64,000 nt of DNA from Providencia rustigianii DSM 4541 (GCF_000156395.1 NZ_GG703818.1:108228-172227); one strand, 5' to 3'. Counted from the stretch's first letter, positions 10,040-22,491 are shown. The notes: generated by a model not told the origin, from the letters alone. Translations and numbers: made by a program.

Positions 10040-10354
10040 AGACCGCTATCCTTTTGATGACAATTACCAAAAACATGCGACATACTAGGGCAAAACAACC
10101 CTGTTACTGAATCGATTATGCCAAAGTGGAAATCAATAAGTTGTGCCGTAGAGCACAGTTCAGATCAATTAAAAACTATATTTTCAAAAGTTTCGATAAA
10201 AACAGATTGTCTTCTATTTATTAACATTCTCAACATAAAGTAATACAAAATGAACTATTTTTAATAAGCCACTTTTAAATAATAATATAATTCTATGATT
10301 GTGAATTTTTTGTTTTTAGTTATCATAATCTAAAGTTAGAAATAGCCCATCTTA
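10040..10354. other. yidE-yidQ divergent intergenic region
   Basis: About 330 bases of AT-rich sequence between the yidE and yidQ starts. No trace of ibpA or ibpB, which occupy this place in E. coli, can be read in any frame. It must contain promoters in both directions; none matches consensus well. Confidence 0.5.
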
Positions 10355-10372
10355 ATGCAGGTCACTAATTAT

Positions 10373-10696
10373 ATGCCAAGCTTGATTTTTTTTAGGTCGT
10401 TAGTTCTTACCACATCACTGACCGTTACATTAAGTGGCTGCTCAAGTATTATGACTCATGCCGGTCCTACAGACAGTTATTATCCAGGGACTAAAAATAG
10501 TGTTGATATGCTCCAAAATGAAGATACTGGCTGGGTAGTTAAACCATTACTTGTCATTGATCTACCTTTTACAGCCTTAATGGATACATTATTAATTCCT
10601 TTGGACTATATAAAATCAGATGGAAATCAAGCCAGTGATTCACCCAAAAAACGCGTAGAACAACTGGATAAACAACAAAAATCAATTAATAAATAA
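10373..10696 (+). CDS. yidQ: YidQ-like outer-membrane lipoprotein (DUF1375)
   Basis: A small lipoprotein of 107 residues. A hydrophobic signal ends in the lipobox LSGC (mature Cys about residue 23), followed by SSIMTHAG, a PG motif and the block LLVIDLPFTALMDTLLIPLDY, matching E. coli YidQ (SSVMSHTGG, LDMPFTAVMDTLLLPWD). The function of the YidQ/YceK family is unknown. The start at 10373 is favoured by GCAGGT ten bases upstream; an alternative in-frame ATG at 10355 would add six residues without a ribosome-binding site. It converges on yidR across a 14-bp hairpin. Confidence 0.85.
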   Translation: MPSLIFFRSLVLTTSLTVTLSGCSSIMTHAGPTDSYYPGTKNSVDMLQNEDTGWVVKPLLVIDLPFTALMDTLLIPLDYIKSDGNQASDSPKKRVEQLDKQQKSINK

Positions 10697-10933
10697 TGAA
10701 TTATTAATTGGCCAATCCAATCTTTAAAAGACCTAAATAAACTTTTAGATATGATTGATTTTTTTATATAATTTGCTTTGATTTCATTTTGTGCCATCAA
10801 TCTTAAATTTCATACTATTATTTACAGTAAAAATATTTACTCACCAAATCACTATTGGCTTAGTAATAACTAATTAGTATTATTTTTATATCTTATGTTG
10901 TATGAAAAAATAACCATAAAATAATCATCAATT

Positions 10934-10965
10934 GAATAAAGAGATTACTATTAATCTCTTTATTC
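10934..10965. terminator. Convergent hairpin between yidQ and yidR
   Basis: GAATAAAGAGATTA and TAATCTCTTTATTC form a perfect 14-bp stem with loop CTAT. It lies between convergent genes, 237 bases past yidQ and 22 bases past yidR. It has no strong U tract on either side, but its symmetry and position suggest a bidirectional terminator. Confidence 0.65.
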
Positions 10966-10987
10966 AGATTATTGATTTTATCAATCA

Positions 10988-12316
10988 TTAATTATTTAAT
11001 CCGGTTTCTACTATATGGAGTTGTCTAAACCCATTAATATCTCGCATAAATGCTATTAACCTATCATTTGGAGAAAAAACAACTGCATCCGCAACAGGAG
11101 CAATCTCTGTACGCTCCGTCAACCGTTTTAATTTACCTGTGGCCACATGGCATCTCACCACACTATTATCATGAATAAAGCAGATATATTCCCCAGTTTT
11201 ATTCCAGTTAAATGCCGATTGGATTGAAGTCATTTCATGAGTAACCTGAGTTAACTCCCCTGTCGATGTTGCAACTAACCAAAGTTGCACAACACCTTGG
11301 TCATCATGCATTAAACAAGCAATAGATTGCCCGTCAGGTGAAGAACGCAGCCAATGCCTTGGCTGTTTAGCTAAACCCGGATATTTTCTAGTGTGAGTAT
11401 ATGTTAACCGTCTCTGCTGTACATTTTTAGGTGGTGCAGGAAGGGTAGTTTTCGTTCCTTGCAACGGTGTGTCACCCTGCACTTTAAAATTTTCAGGGTT
11501 ATCAGGAAGGTCTACAATATAGACCTCTGGAATAATATCCCCATATTGATTATGCGTATCTCCGATAAAAGCTAGGGCTCTTTGCTGCCATTGACCTTGA
11601 CGATTTAAATAACCATGCAGTCCTATCCAACCCTCTTCATACGCACGACTGATTTCATCACTATTTGGAGCCGGGCTAGCAACAGTTTGAGTCACTACGC
11701 TACAAAAAAAATCACCGCTATATTCTCTATGATGTCCTTTAGGTTCCACGTTCACAGCCCCCATAGGCACCGCCACTGCTACATTGCGCTGATCTAATTT
11801 AATGTCTAGCTCATGCATAACATGGTCGTTATAGGTAAAACTAAGCCATTTACCATCAGGGCTAAACACATGAACATGTGTCCCTCCCCTTAACGCTCCC
11901 ACGATATAAGGAGGAGTAATACACATTGCATCGATAGGATAGGCTGTATCGAGGTTATCATCATAAACATAAACACCACGACGATGGTGAAAATCGTACT
12001 GCCAATGCTCATCTGGATTTTCAGGCCCATGAATAAACGCGTAACGAGGTGGATTTTCTGAGCTTACAGTGACTACTCCAACATAAGCTCCTTGTTTTCC
12101 ACGATAAATTTCGACCACTTGTCGTGTAGTAACATGAATTTTTTCTATGGTTAATCCCGTAAACGAGCTACCACTGGGGCGAACATCATACGCTAACCAC
12201 TGGCTATCCGGCGTCCAGACATTAATATTTGTAAGCTGATGATTGCGGGCATTATCAGTAATACATATTTCTTTATAAGGTATTTTATTATTCAATCTGT
12301 TATCCTTTGACATCAT
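10988..12316 (-). CDS. yidR: YidR family protein (DUF3748, beta-propeller-like)
   Basis: 442 residues, similar to E. coli YidR in order and motifs: ITDNARNHQLTNINVWTPDS near the N-terminus, VRPSGSSFTG, HVHVFSPDGKWLSFTYNDHV and RHWLRSSPDGQSIACLMHDD. Repeated SPDG/W-type blades resemble TolB/WD40-like propellers. No signal peptide is apparent and its molecular role is not known. The first of two adjacent Met codons is taken as start; either is possible. It is convergent with yidQ, as expected from the E. coli neighbourhood. Confidence 0.88.
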   Translation of the reverse strand: MMSKDNRLNNKIPYKEICITDNARNHQLTNINVWTPDSQWLAYDVRPSGSSFTGLTIEKIHVTTRQVVEIYRGKQGAYVGVVTVSSENPPRYAFIHGPENPDEHWQYDFHHRRGVYVYDDNLDTAYPIDAMCITPPYIVGALRGGTHVHVFSPDGKWLSFTYNDHVMHELDIKLDQRNVAVAVPMGAVNVEPKGHHREYSGDFFCSVVTQTVASPAPNSDEISRAYEEGWIGLHGYLNRQGQWQQRALAFIGDTHNQYGDIIPEVYIVDLPDNPENFKVQGDTPLQGTKTTLPAPPKNVQQRRLTYTHTRKYPGLAKQPRHWLRSSPDGQSIACLMHDDQGVVQLWLVATSTGELTQVTHEMTSIQSAFNWNKTGEYICFIHDNSVVRCHVATGKLKRLTERTEIAPVADAVVFSPNDRLIAFMRDINGFRQLHIVETGLNN

Positions 12317-12439
12317 TTACTACTGGCTATCGGATTACTTTAACTAATCTATTTTTTGTAGCACTAAAAAATCTCAGTCGAGAAATTACGCAAGTAATAT
12401 TACCCTTTAATAATCACTATAGTATTGAATAAAACCATC

Positions 12440-13054
12440 ATGTTATTAAGTGTTCTCTACATCATTGGTATTACTGCTGAAGCCATGACTGGCGCATTAG
12501 CTGCGGGTCGCCGGAAGATGGATGTCTTTGGCGTGATCATTATCGCTTCTGCCACTGCTATTGGCGGTGGTTCCGTGCGTGATATTCTACTCGGTCACTA
12601 TCCTCTTGGCTGGGTCGCTCACCCCGAATATATTATGACCGTTGCTGGTGCAGCCATAGTCACTATGTGGATAGCACCTATGATGAAGCATTTGCGTCGC
12701 CTATTTTTAATACTCGATGCTATCGGCTTGATCGTTTTCTCTATTTTAGGTGCCCAAATCGCCCTTGATATGAACTATAGCCCAATTATTGCAGCGATTG
12801 CTGCGGTGGTTACAGGGGTATTTGGCGGCGTCCTTAGAGACATGTTATGCAATACCATTCCATTAGTGTTCCAAAAAGAAGTTTATGCTGGTGTCTCTTT
12901 TGCCGCAGCATGGCTATATATCGGTTTACTACATACGCCACTCCCTAAAGATATTGTCGTGATCATTACTCTGATTGCAGGCCTCAGCGCACGTTTGCTC
13001 GCTATTCGTTATCGTTTAGGTTTACCTGTATTTAATTACGAAAACCCCGACTAA
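12440..13054 (+). CDS. yicG: YicG family inner-membrane protein (UPF0126, TRIC-like channel)
   Basis: 204 residues from the ATG at 12440, matching the E. coli YicG start ([25 protein letters not shown]). An in-frame TTG at 12425 would add five residues. Two UPF0126 units of about three transmembrane helices each are visible, each with a glycine-rich signature: [22 protein letters not shown] and [21 protein letters not shown]. The family is related to trimeric intracellular cation channels; its role in bacteria is unsettled. It is convergent with ligB, nine bases apart, and its terminator lies inside the ligB coding end. Confidence 0.92.
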   Translation: MLLSVLYIIGITAEAMTGALAAGRRKMDVFGVIIIASATAIGGGSVRDILLGHYPLGWVAHPEYIMTVAGAAIVTMWIAPMMKHLRRLFLILDAIGLIVFSILGAQIALDMNYSPIIAAIAAVVTGVFGGVLRDMLCNTIPLVFQKEVYAGVSFAAAWLYIGLLHTPLPKDIVVIITLIAGLSARLLAIRYRLGLPVFNYENPD

Positions 13055-13063
13055 TATCCAGCA

Positions 13064-14785
<1,722 letters not shown>

Positions 14786-15038
14786 CTATTATTCCGTTCG
14801 TGGAAAAAGCATCCTGAGGCAAAATAATTAGGTGGTCAGTTGGATATGTCGTTAATTGCAAAACGTTTCGCAAAAAAAATGAGATATTCATTAAGTTAAA
14901 TATATTTTCTGGAACCTGTTCACAATTTTTTCATGAGCAATATTTTTTTATTCACGATTCATGGTTTATTGATATCGCTGCACGTTGCCTTAAGTACGTG
15001 TATACTATGTGGGGTTTATCGCTATCTTTTATGTCTAA

Positions 15039-15686
<648 letters not shown>

Positions 15687-15742
15687 GAATAGTTTCAGTA
15701 TCATATCAGGTCATTTTTTTATTTCTTTGGAGTAGCACACTT

Positions 15743-16018
15743 ATGGCACGCGTAACTGTTCAAGACGCAGTAGAAAAAATTGGTAACCGCTTTGACCTCG
15801 TACTGGTTGCAGCACGTAGAGCTCGTCAATTACAAACTGGTGGTAAAGATCCTTTAGTTCCAGAAGAAAATGATAAGCATACGGTTATCGCGCTACGTGA
15901 AGTAGAAGAAGGTTTAATTAACGGTCACATTTTGGATGTGCGTGAACGCCAAGAACAGCAAGAGCAAGATGCTGCTGAAATGCAAGCAGTTTCTGCGATC
16001 GCTGAAGGTCGTCGCTAA
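15743..16018 (+). CDS. rpoZ: RNA polymerase omega subunit
   Basis: 91 residues, as E. coli RpoZ, starting [29 protein letters not shown]. The protein binds the beta-prime C-terminus, helps RNA polymerase assemble and forms part of ppGpp site 1. TTGGAG precedes the ATG. It is 19 bases upstream of spoT, so the omega subunit and the alarmone enzyme are co-expressed as in other enterobacteria. Confidence 0.98.
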   Translation: MARVTVQDAVEKIGNRFDLVLVAARRARQLQTGGKDPLVPEENDKHTVIALREVEEGLINGHILDVRERQEQQEQDAAEMQAVSAIAEGRR

Positions 16019-16037
16019 TTACTAAGGTGGGTCTGCC

Positions 16038-18155
16038 TTGTATCTGTTTGAAAGCCTAAATATCATAATTCAACAATACCTCCCTAAAGAGCAGGTTGAA
16101 TTACTGAAAAAAGCCTATGTTGTCGCACGGGATGCCCATGAAGGACAGACCCGTTCAAGTGGTGAGCCTTATATTACTCACCCAGTTGCTGTTGCTGGTA
16201 TTTTGGCTGAAATGCGTTTGGACCACGAAACACTGATGGCAGCGCTACTTCATGATGTGATTGAAGATACTCCAGCGACATTTCAAGATATCGAGCAACT
16301 GTTTGGAACTACCGTCGCCGGTCTGGTTGAAGGTGTCTCCAAACTCGATAAACTAAATTTTCGCGACAAGAAAGAAGCTCAAGCAGAAAACTTCCGCAAA
16401 ATGATCATGGCGATGGTAAAAGACATCCGGGTCATTTTGATAAAGCTGGCAGACCGCACTCACAATATGCGCACGCTTGGGTCTTTAAGGCCCGATAAGC
16501 GTCGCCGCATAGCGCGAGAAACACTCGAAATTTATAGCCCTCTTGCGCACCGTTTAGGTATTCACCATATCAAAACCGAGCTAGAAGAGTTGGGTTTTGA
16601 AGCCTTGTACCCAAACCGTTATCGGGTTATCAAAGAGGTGGTTAAAGCCGCCCGCGGTAATCGTAAAGAAATGATTCAAAAAATCCTTTCTGAAATTGAC
16701 GGTCGATTAACTGAAGCCGGTGTTCCCTGTACCGTTAGTGGTCGCGAAAAACACCTGTATTCCATTTATCGAAAAATGCATCTCAAAGAGCAGCGATTCC
16801 ATTCGATCATGGATATTTATGCTTTCAGAGTTATCGTTGAAGACGTCGATACTTGCTATCGTGTTTTAGGTCAGATGCATAGCCTATACAAACCGCGCCC
16901 AGGTCGAATTAAAGACTATATTGCCATTCCAAAAGCTAACGGATATCAATCCCTGCACACCTCATTAATTGGCCCTCACGGGGTGCCTGTTGAGGTACAA
17001 ATTCGTACAGAAGATATGGACCAAATGGCAGAAATGGGCGTTGCGGCACATTGGGCATATAAAGAGCAAGGTGAACAGGGAACCACTGCACAAGTGAAGG
17101 CTCAACGCTGGATGCAAAGTCTGCTTGAACTTCAGCAAAGTGCGGGTAGCTCCTTTGAATTTATCGAAAGCGTAAAGTCAGACCTATTTCCTGATGAAAT
17201 TTATGTTTTCACCCCTGAAGGGCGTATCGTTGAATTGCCAACCGGAGCTACGCCTGTAGACTTCGCTTATGCAGTCCATACTGATATTGGTCATGCCTGC
17301 GTCGGGGCTCGAGTCGATCGCCAACCTTATCCTCTGTCCCAATCGCTCTCCAGTGGTCAAACCGTAGAAATTATTACCGCACCGGGAGCAAGACCGAATG
17401 CGGCTTGGTTAAACTTTGTCGTCAGCTCAAAAGCTCGCGCAAAAATCCGCCAATTATTGAAGAATTTAAAACGCGAAGATTCTATTAACTTAGGTCGCCG
17501 CTTACTTAGCCACGCACTTGGTGCGGGTAACAAAATTACGGATATCCCACAAGCAAATCTCGACGCCGAATTGGCACGCATGAAACTCAATTCTCTCGAT
17601 GATCTCCTTGCCGAAATTGGTTTAGGGAATGCAATGAGTGTCGTTGTCGCCCGTAACTTACAAAGCAATCCGCAAAGTGAACCTGAAGAACCTATCATCA
17701 CAGAAAGTCATAATAAACTCTCTATCAAAGGTGCCGATGGCGTATTAATCACTTTTGCAAAATGCTGTCGCCCAATTCCGGGAGATCCTATTGTTGCGCA
17801 TATTAGCCCAGGTAAAGGGCTAGTTATCCACCATGAATCTTGCCGTAATATTCGAGGTTATCAAAAAGAACCCGATAAATTTATGGCTGTAGAGTGGGAT
17901 ACAGACACGGATACTGACTTTATCGCTGAAATCAAAGTCGATATGATCAACCATCAAGGTGCTTTAGCTAACTTGACTGCGGCAATTAACGGCGCAAATT
18001 CGAGTATTCAAAGCATGAACACCGAGGAAAAAGATGGTCGTGTTTATTGCGCATTTATCCGTCTGTCGATTAAAAACCGTATTCAGCTCGCAAACGTTAT
18101 GCGTAAAATCCGGATTATGCCGGACGTATTACGCGTCAGTCGTAACCGTAATTAA
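16038..18155 (+). CDS. spoT: Bifunctional (p)ppGpp synthetase/hydrolase SpoT
   Basis: 705 residues with a TTG start, as I recall for E. coli spoT (MYLFESLN...). AAGGTGG lies seven bases upstream. Domains in order: HD hydrolase (HDVIEDT near residue 72, RTHNMRTL), synthetase (YSIYRKM, FRVIVEDVDTCYRVLGQMH), TGS (EIYVFTPEGRIVELPTGATPVDFAYAVH), helical and CC/ZBD regions with AKCCRPIPGDPI and HHESC, and a C-terminal ACT domain. It degrades, and weakly makes, (p)ppGpp in response to carbon, fatty-acid and iron stress. It is followed by trmH after 31 bases. Confidence 0.98.
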   Translation: MYLFESLNIIIQQYLPKEQVELLKKAYVVARDAHEGQTRSSGEPYITHPVAVAGILAEMRLDHETLMAALLHDVIEDTPATFQDIEQLFGTTVAGLVEGVSKLDKLNFRDKKEAQAENFRKMIMAMVKDIRVILIKLADRTHNMRTLGSLRPDKRRRIARETLEIYSPLAHRLGIHHIKTELEELGFEALYPNRYRVIKEVVKAARGNRKEMIQKILSEIDGRLTEAGVPCTVSGREKHLYSIYRKMHLKEQRFHSIMDIYAFRVIVEDVDTCYRVLGQMHSLYKPRPGRIKDYIAIPKANGYQSLHTSLIGPHGVPVEVQIRTEDMDQMAEMGVAAHWAYKEQGEQGTTAQVKAQRWMQSLLELQQSAGSSFEFIESVKSDLFPDEIYVFTPEGRIVELPTGATPVDFAYAVHTDIGHACVGARVDRQPYPLSQSLSSGQTVEIITAPGARPNAAWLNFVVSSKARAKIRQLLKNLKREDSINLGRRLLSHALGAGNKITDIPQANLDAELARMKLNSLDDLLAEIGLGNAMSVVVARNLQSNPQSEPEEPIITESHNKLSIKGADGVLITFAKCCRPIPGDPIVAHISPGKGLVIHHESCRNIRGYQKEPDKFMAVEWDTDTDTDFIAEIKVDMINHQGALANLTAAINGANSSIQSMNTEEKDGRVYCAFIRLSIKNRIQLANVMRKIRIMPDVLRVSRNRN

Positions 18156-18186
18156 TCGATATTATTAAAGATACTGAACTCTAACT

Positions 18187-18900
18187 ATGAATGAACGCCG
18201 CTATCGCCGCATTTGCCAAATGATGGCGATGCGGCAGCCCGACCTCACACTCTGCCTCGAAGAAATTCATAAACCTCACAATGTCTCCGCTATTGTTCGG
18301 AGTGCAGACGCGATTGGTATCCATCAAATCCATGCAATTTGGCCGGATCAGCACGTTAAACTTTCTGTTTCTTCCGCCGCAGGGAGCAATAGCTGGGTTA
18401 AAGTGATTTCCCATTCATCGACTGAAGATGCTATTGCTCAAATCAAAGCACAAGGTATGCAGGTTCTTGCGACCAACCTATCAGAGCATGCCGTTGATTT
18501 TCGTGAAATTGATTATACTCGCCCAACCTGTATTATGATGGGACAAGAGAAAAAAGGCATATCTCAAAAAGCATTAGCGCTTGCAGATCAGCATATTATC
18601 ATTCCTATGGCAGGCATGGTCCAATCACTGAATGTATCTGTAGCATCCGCATTAATCATGTATGAAGCACAGCGCCAAAGGCAACTTGCTGGCATGTATA
18701 ATCGCGAATATAGTCTATTATCTGAGCAAGAGCAGCAGGAGTGGCTTTTTGAGGGGGGCTATCCAGTATTAGCTGAAGTCTCCAAGCGTAAGAACCTTCC
18801 CCGACCATTTATCAATCAACAAGGTCAAATAGAAGCGGAAGATGCTTGGTGGATGCAAATGCAGTTAACTGAAAAAATGAAGAGAAAACAGCAAAGTTAA
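18187..18900 (+). CDS. trmH: tRNA (guanosine(18)-2'-O)-methyltransferase TrmH
   Basis: 237 residues. It is a SPOUT-class methyltransferase: N-terminal MNERRYRRICQMMAMRQPDLTLCLE, motif 1 KPHNVSAIVRSADAIG with the catalytic Arg, motif 2 MMGQEKKGIS, and motif 3 IPMAGMVQSLNVSVASALIMYE forming the trefoil knot and SAM site. It methylates the 2'-OH of G18 in the D loop of tRNAs. It lies between spoT and recG, six bases before recG, as in E. coli (formerly spoU). Confidence 0.96.
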   Translation: MNERRYRRICQMMAMRQPDLTLCLEEIHKPHNVSAIVRSADAIGIHQIHAIWPDQHVKLSVSSAAGSNSWVKVISHSSTEDAIAQIKAQGMQVLATNLSEHAVDFREIDYTRPTCIMMGQEKKGISQKALALADQHIIIPMAGMVQSLNVSVASALIMYEAQRQRQLAGMYNREYSLLSEQEQQEWLFEGGYPVLAEVSKRKNLPRPFINQQGQIEAEDAWWMQMQLTEKMKRKQQS

Positions 18901-18906
18901 GGAACA

Positions 18907-20991
18907 ATGATGAACCGTGGTCTACTTAATACCATTTCACTGACTTCATTACATGGCATCGGAGCTAGCCAGTCAGAAAAAATGAGTAAAATCGGTTTGA
19001 ACACCGTTCAGGATCTACTACTGCATTTTCCTCTTCGTTATGAAGATCATACCCGTTTATACCAGATAAAAGACCTACTTCCGGGGACAACAGCGACAAT
19101 CACGGGTGAGGTACTACAAACCAAAGTTGTCTTTGGGCGCAAAAGAATGATGACTTGTTTAATCAGTGATGGAACAGGAAATTTAACGCTGCGCTTTTTT
19201 AATTTCTCCGCCGCCATGAAAAATAGCTTAGCTGAAGGCCGTCAGGTCACTGCTTACGGCGAAATTCGCCGGGGAAATACTGGGCCTGAAATTATTCACC
19301 CAGAATATAAAGTATCTCAGGATACTGACAATATTACACTGCAAGAAAATTTAACGCCTGTTTACCCAACGACTGAAGGGGTACGCCAAGCGACGTTGAG
19401 AAAAGTGATGGAACAAGCTTTGGCGATGCTCGATAATGGCAATATCCAAGAGCTTCTTCCTGAAGAGCTAAATCGTGGTTTAATTAGCCTGCCCGACGCT
19501 ATCCGTTTATTACATAATCCTCCACCAGACGTTGAATTAGGTGAGTTAGAAAAAGGTCACCATCCAGCGCAAAAACGCTTAGTCCTCGAAGAGTTACTCG
19601 CTCACCATTTAAGTATGCTCGCGATTCGAGCAGGCAATGAACGACTATATGCAGAGCCACTCGTTCCAACCGGAAAATTAAAATCACCTTTCTTAGATAA
19701 TTTGCCATTCTCTCCGACCAATGCTCAGAATCGAGTTGTGTCAGAAATAGAAAAAGATTTGCATAGAGACACACCGATGATGCGGCTGATCCAAGGTGAT
19801 GTTGGCTCAGGGAAAACCCTTGTTGCTGCCCTCGCGGCTATCTGCGCTATTGAAAATGGTAAACAAGTTGCCCTGATGGCTCCTACCGAAATTCTAGCAG
19901 AACAACATGCCAATACCTTTAAACAGTGGCTCGAACCTTTAGGCATTAAAGTAGGCTGGCTTGCTGGAAAGCAAAAAGGGAAAGCGCGTCAGCAACAGCA
20001 AGAATCCATTGCCGATGGCGAAGTAATGATGGTCGTTGGTACCCACGCAATTTTCCAAGAACAAGTTAGTTTTCACTCTTTAGGGTTAGTTATCATCGAT
20101 GAGCAGCACCGCTTTGGTGTCCACCAGCGGCTCGCTCTGCGTGAGAAAGGTGAGCAGCAAGGGAATCACCCTCATCAACTAATAATGACCGCCACGCCGA
20201 TTCCACGGACTCTGGCGATGACTGCCTATGCCGACCTTGATACATCGATTATTGATGAGCTCCCTCCTGGGCGAACACCGGTAACAACCGTTGCAATCCC
20301 AGATACCAGACGCAATGATATTGTTGAGCGAGTGCGACAGGCGTGCTTAGATGAAGGTCGCCAAGCTTATTGGGTCTGCACTTTAATTGAAGATTCGGAA
20401 GTTCTCGAGGCCCAAGCTGCTCAAGTGACAAGTGAAGAATTAGCACTCGCGCTACCTGAGCTAAAAGTCGGTTTAGTACATGGACGAATGAAACCCGCTG
20501 AAAAACAAAGCATCATGGCCGCATTTAAGAATAACGAAATCCAGTTACTCGTTGCTACCACGGTTATTGAAGTTGGTGTCGATGTCCCTAATGCTAGCTT
20601 AATGATCATTGATAATCCTGAACGTTTAGGATTGGCACAATTACATCAATTAAGAGGTCGTGTTGGTCGTGGCGCTATCGCTTCTCACTGTGTTTTACTC
20701 TATAAAACGCCGCTCACTCACACAGCTAAGCAACGACTTCAAGTATTACGAGATAGCAATGATGGTTTTGTGATTGCACAAAAAGATTTAGAAATTCGTG
20801 GTCCCGGTGAATTATTGGGAACTCGGCAAACCGGAAATGCTGAATTCAAAGTGGCCGATTTACTCAGAGACCAATATATGTTGCCAGAAGTGCAACGTTT
20901 GGCTCGTCATATTCAGCAAAATTACCCAGAGAATGCACAACTCATTATTGAACGTTGGCTTCCTGAACGCGAACAATATAGCCACGCTTAA
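18907..20991 (+). CDS. recG: ATP-dependent DNA helicase RecG
   Basis: 694 residues, E. coli RecG being 693. An N-terminal wedge (OB-fold) domain is followed by the SF2 helicase core: motif I GDVGSGKT, motif II IIDEQHRFG (DEQH), motif III MTATPIPRT, motif V ATTVIEVGVDVPNA and motif VI QLRGRVGRG, then the TRG-like C-terminus NDGFVIAQKDLEIRGPGELLG. It drives fork reversal and processes branched recombination intermediates. Two adjacent ATGs are possible starts. It is the last gene of the gmk/rpoZ-spoT-trmH run; its transcript probably ends at the hairpin 24 bases beyond the stop. Confidence 0.98.
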   Translation: MMNRGLLNTISLTSLHGIGASQSEKMSKIGLNTVQDLLLHFPLRYEDHTRLYQIKDLLPGTTATITGEVLQTKVVFGRKRMMTCLISDGTGNLTLRFFNFSAAMKNSLAEGRQVTAYGEIRRGNTGPEIIHPEYKVSQDTDNITLQENLTPVYPTTEGVRQATLRKVMEQALAMLDNGNIQELLPEELNRGLISLPDAIRLLHNPPPDVELGELEKGHHPAQKRLVLEELLAHHLSMLAIRAGNERLYAEPLVPTGKLKSPFLDNLPFSPTNAQNRVVSEIEKDLHRDTPMMRLIQGDVGSGKTLVAALAAICAIENGKQVALMAPTEILAEQHANTFKQWLEPLGIKVGWLAGKQKGKARQQQQESIADGEVMMVVGTHAIFQEQVSFHSLGLVIIDEQHRFGVHQRLALREKGEQQGNHPHQLIMTATPIPRTLAMTAYADLDTSIIDELPPGRTPVTTVAIPDTRRNDIVERVRQACLDEGRQAYWVCTLIEDSEVLEAQAAQVTSEELALALPELKVGLVHGRMKPAEKQSIMAAFKNNEIQLLVATTVIEVGVDVPNASLMIIDNPERLGLAQLHQLRGRVGRGAIASHCVLLYKTPLTHTAKQRLQVLRDSNDGFVIAQKDLEIRGPGELLGTRQTGNAEFKVADLLRDQYMLPEVQRLARHIQQNYPENAQLIIERWLPEREQYSHA

Positions 20992-21014
20992 AAACCTCTC
21001 CCTAGAAATGAAAA

Positions 21015-21044
21015 TTGCCGTGAACACATCCATGTCCACGGCAA
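21015..21044 (-). terminator. Hairpin between convergent recG and gltS
   Basis: TTGCCGTG and CACGGCAA pair, with an inner ACAT/ATGT stem. The minus strand continues into TTTTCATTTC, so it best serves gltS, whose stop is 48 bases upstream. It may also stop recG transcripts. Confidence 0.65.
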
Positions 21045-21091
21045 TACCTGCTTCATTTATACATTTAGTTATAATGTTTTTTTATTGATGG

Positions 21092-22306
21092 TTACCCAGC
21101 AATTGTTGGAAATATAGGTAACCACAAGTAAAACTTAATCACCAACGCATTCACAATATCGATAAAGAATGCCCCCACCATTGGTACGACTAAGAATGCA
21201 AGATGAGACGGACCAAATTTGTCTGTCACTGCCTGCATGTTTGCAATCGCTGTTGGTGTTGCTCCCAGACCAAAACCACAATGTCCTGCGGCTAAAATAG
21301 CAGCATCATAGTTTTTGCCCATCACACGGAACGTCACGAAGATCGCATAACCCGCCATGACACATGCTTGTACCCCAAGAATTACTAACATTGGGATTGC
21401 CAAAGAGGCTAATTCCCATAGTTTTAAACTCATGAGAGCCATTGCAAGGAACAAGGATAAGCTTACGTTACCCATAACGGATACTGCGCGATCAAATACG
21501 CGATAGAATCCAAGTACGGATAGACCATTACTTAAAATCACACCAACGAACAATACACATACAAACTTTGGCAGTGCGAATGCTGTACCAGCCAATAAGC
21601 CTGCAATATAGCTACCCGCAAGTAAACAAATCGCAATTAATGCAATAGTTTCAATCAATACCATGGAGTTAATCATACGGTTTGATTGCGGTTTTTCGAA
21701 TGCGGAAGGGACATCTTTATCCTCATCCGCCGTTCCTGGCGTTGGAATATTACGAATTAAGAAACGTGCAACAGGACCACCTATCAGCCCTCCAAGCACT
21801 AAACCAAATGTTGCACAAGCCATCGCAACTTCAGTTGCACTCTTAAAGCCGTATTCATCGGTAAATATTTTACCCCATGCAGCACCAGTACCATGCCCAC
21901 CCGATAAGGTAATTGAACCAGCTAATAGTCCCATTAGCGGATCGAGACCTAAGAATGTAGCCAGTGCGATACCGACTGTATTTTGAACCAGTAATAGACC
22001 GACAACCACAAAAATGAAGATCATTAAGGCTTTACCGCCAGCTTTTAAACTCGCTAGGTTTGCGTTCAAGCCAATGGTTGCAAAGAACGCGAGCATCATC
22101 GGTTCTTGCAGTGATAAGTCGAAAGAGAGGCTCCAGTCAAATACTTGCTTAATGACCAAGAGGCTAAAAGCAACTAATAATCCCCCTGCAACGGGCTCAG
22201 GGATGGTGTACTTTTCGAGGAATGAAACCGATTTTACCAGTTTACGTCCGAGCAATAGCACAAGTGTGGCTGCGACCAGTGTGCCGTAGACATCGAGATG
22301 ATACAT
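21092..22306 (-). CDS. gltS: Sodium/glutamate symporter GltS
   Basis: 404 residues (E. coli GltS 401), an inner-membrane protein with about ten hydrophobic segments. The two pseudo-symmetric halves are visible, each with a re-entrant glycine-rich loop: SITLSGGHGTGAAWG and AGHCGFGLGATPTAIANM. These form the Na+ and glutamate path of the ESS family. The N-terminus MYHLDVYGTLVAATLVLLLGRKLV matches the E. coli protein. It is convergent with recG and divergent from xanP, as in E. coli. Confidence 0.96.
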   Translation of the reverse strand: MYHLDVYGTLVAATLVLLLGRKLVKSVSFLEKYTIPEPVAGGLLVAFSLLVIKQVFDWSLSFDLSLQEPMMLAFFATIGLNANLASLKAGGKALMIFIFVVVGLLLVQNTVGIALATFLGLDPLMGLLAGSITLSGGHGTGAAWGKIFTDEYGFKSATEVAMACATFGLVLGGLIGGPVARFLIRNIPTPGTADEDKDVPSAFEKPQSNRMINSMVLIETIALIAICLLAGSYIAGLLAGTAFALPKFVCVLFVGVILSNGLSVLGFYRVFDRAVSVMGNVSLSLFLAMALMSLKLWELASLAIPMLVILGVQACVMAGYAIFVTFRVMGKNYDAAILAAGHCGFGLGATPTAIANMQAVTDKFGPSHLAFLVVPMVGAFFIDIVNALVIKFYLWLPIFPTIAG

Positions 22307-22475
22307 TTATGTACCTCGTCTGTTGTTAATATTATTTAAAACTAATTAGACGTTATTTTTTTCCTTAAAACGCCAAAAGCAGGTGGTAGGATTAGAAAAA
22401 AAATTCGCGATAAATACAAGTTAAAACATATAAAAATGTGATGCTCCCAATTTAAAAGTAAATTAAAAAAATTTA

Positions 22476-22491
22476 GCGCAAACGATTGCTT
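22476..22491 (+). promoter_or_regulatory. Candidate PurR box upstream of xanP
   Basis: GCGCAAACGATTGCTT agrees with the PurR consensus ACGCAAACGTTTGCGT at 13 of 16 positions, including the CGCAAACG core. It lies 50 bases before the xanP ATG and just upstream of TATATT (22495-22500), a plausible -10. Control of a xanthine permease by PurR would be sensible; the sequence match is direct, the regulation is inferred. Confidence 0.6.
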
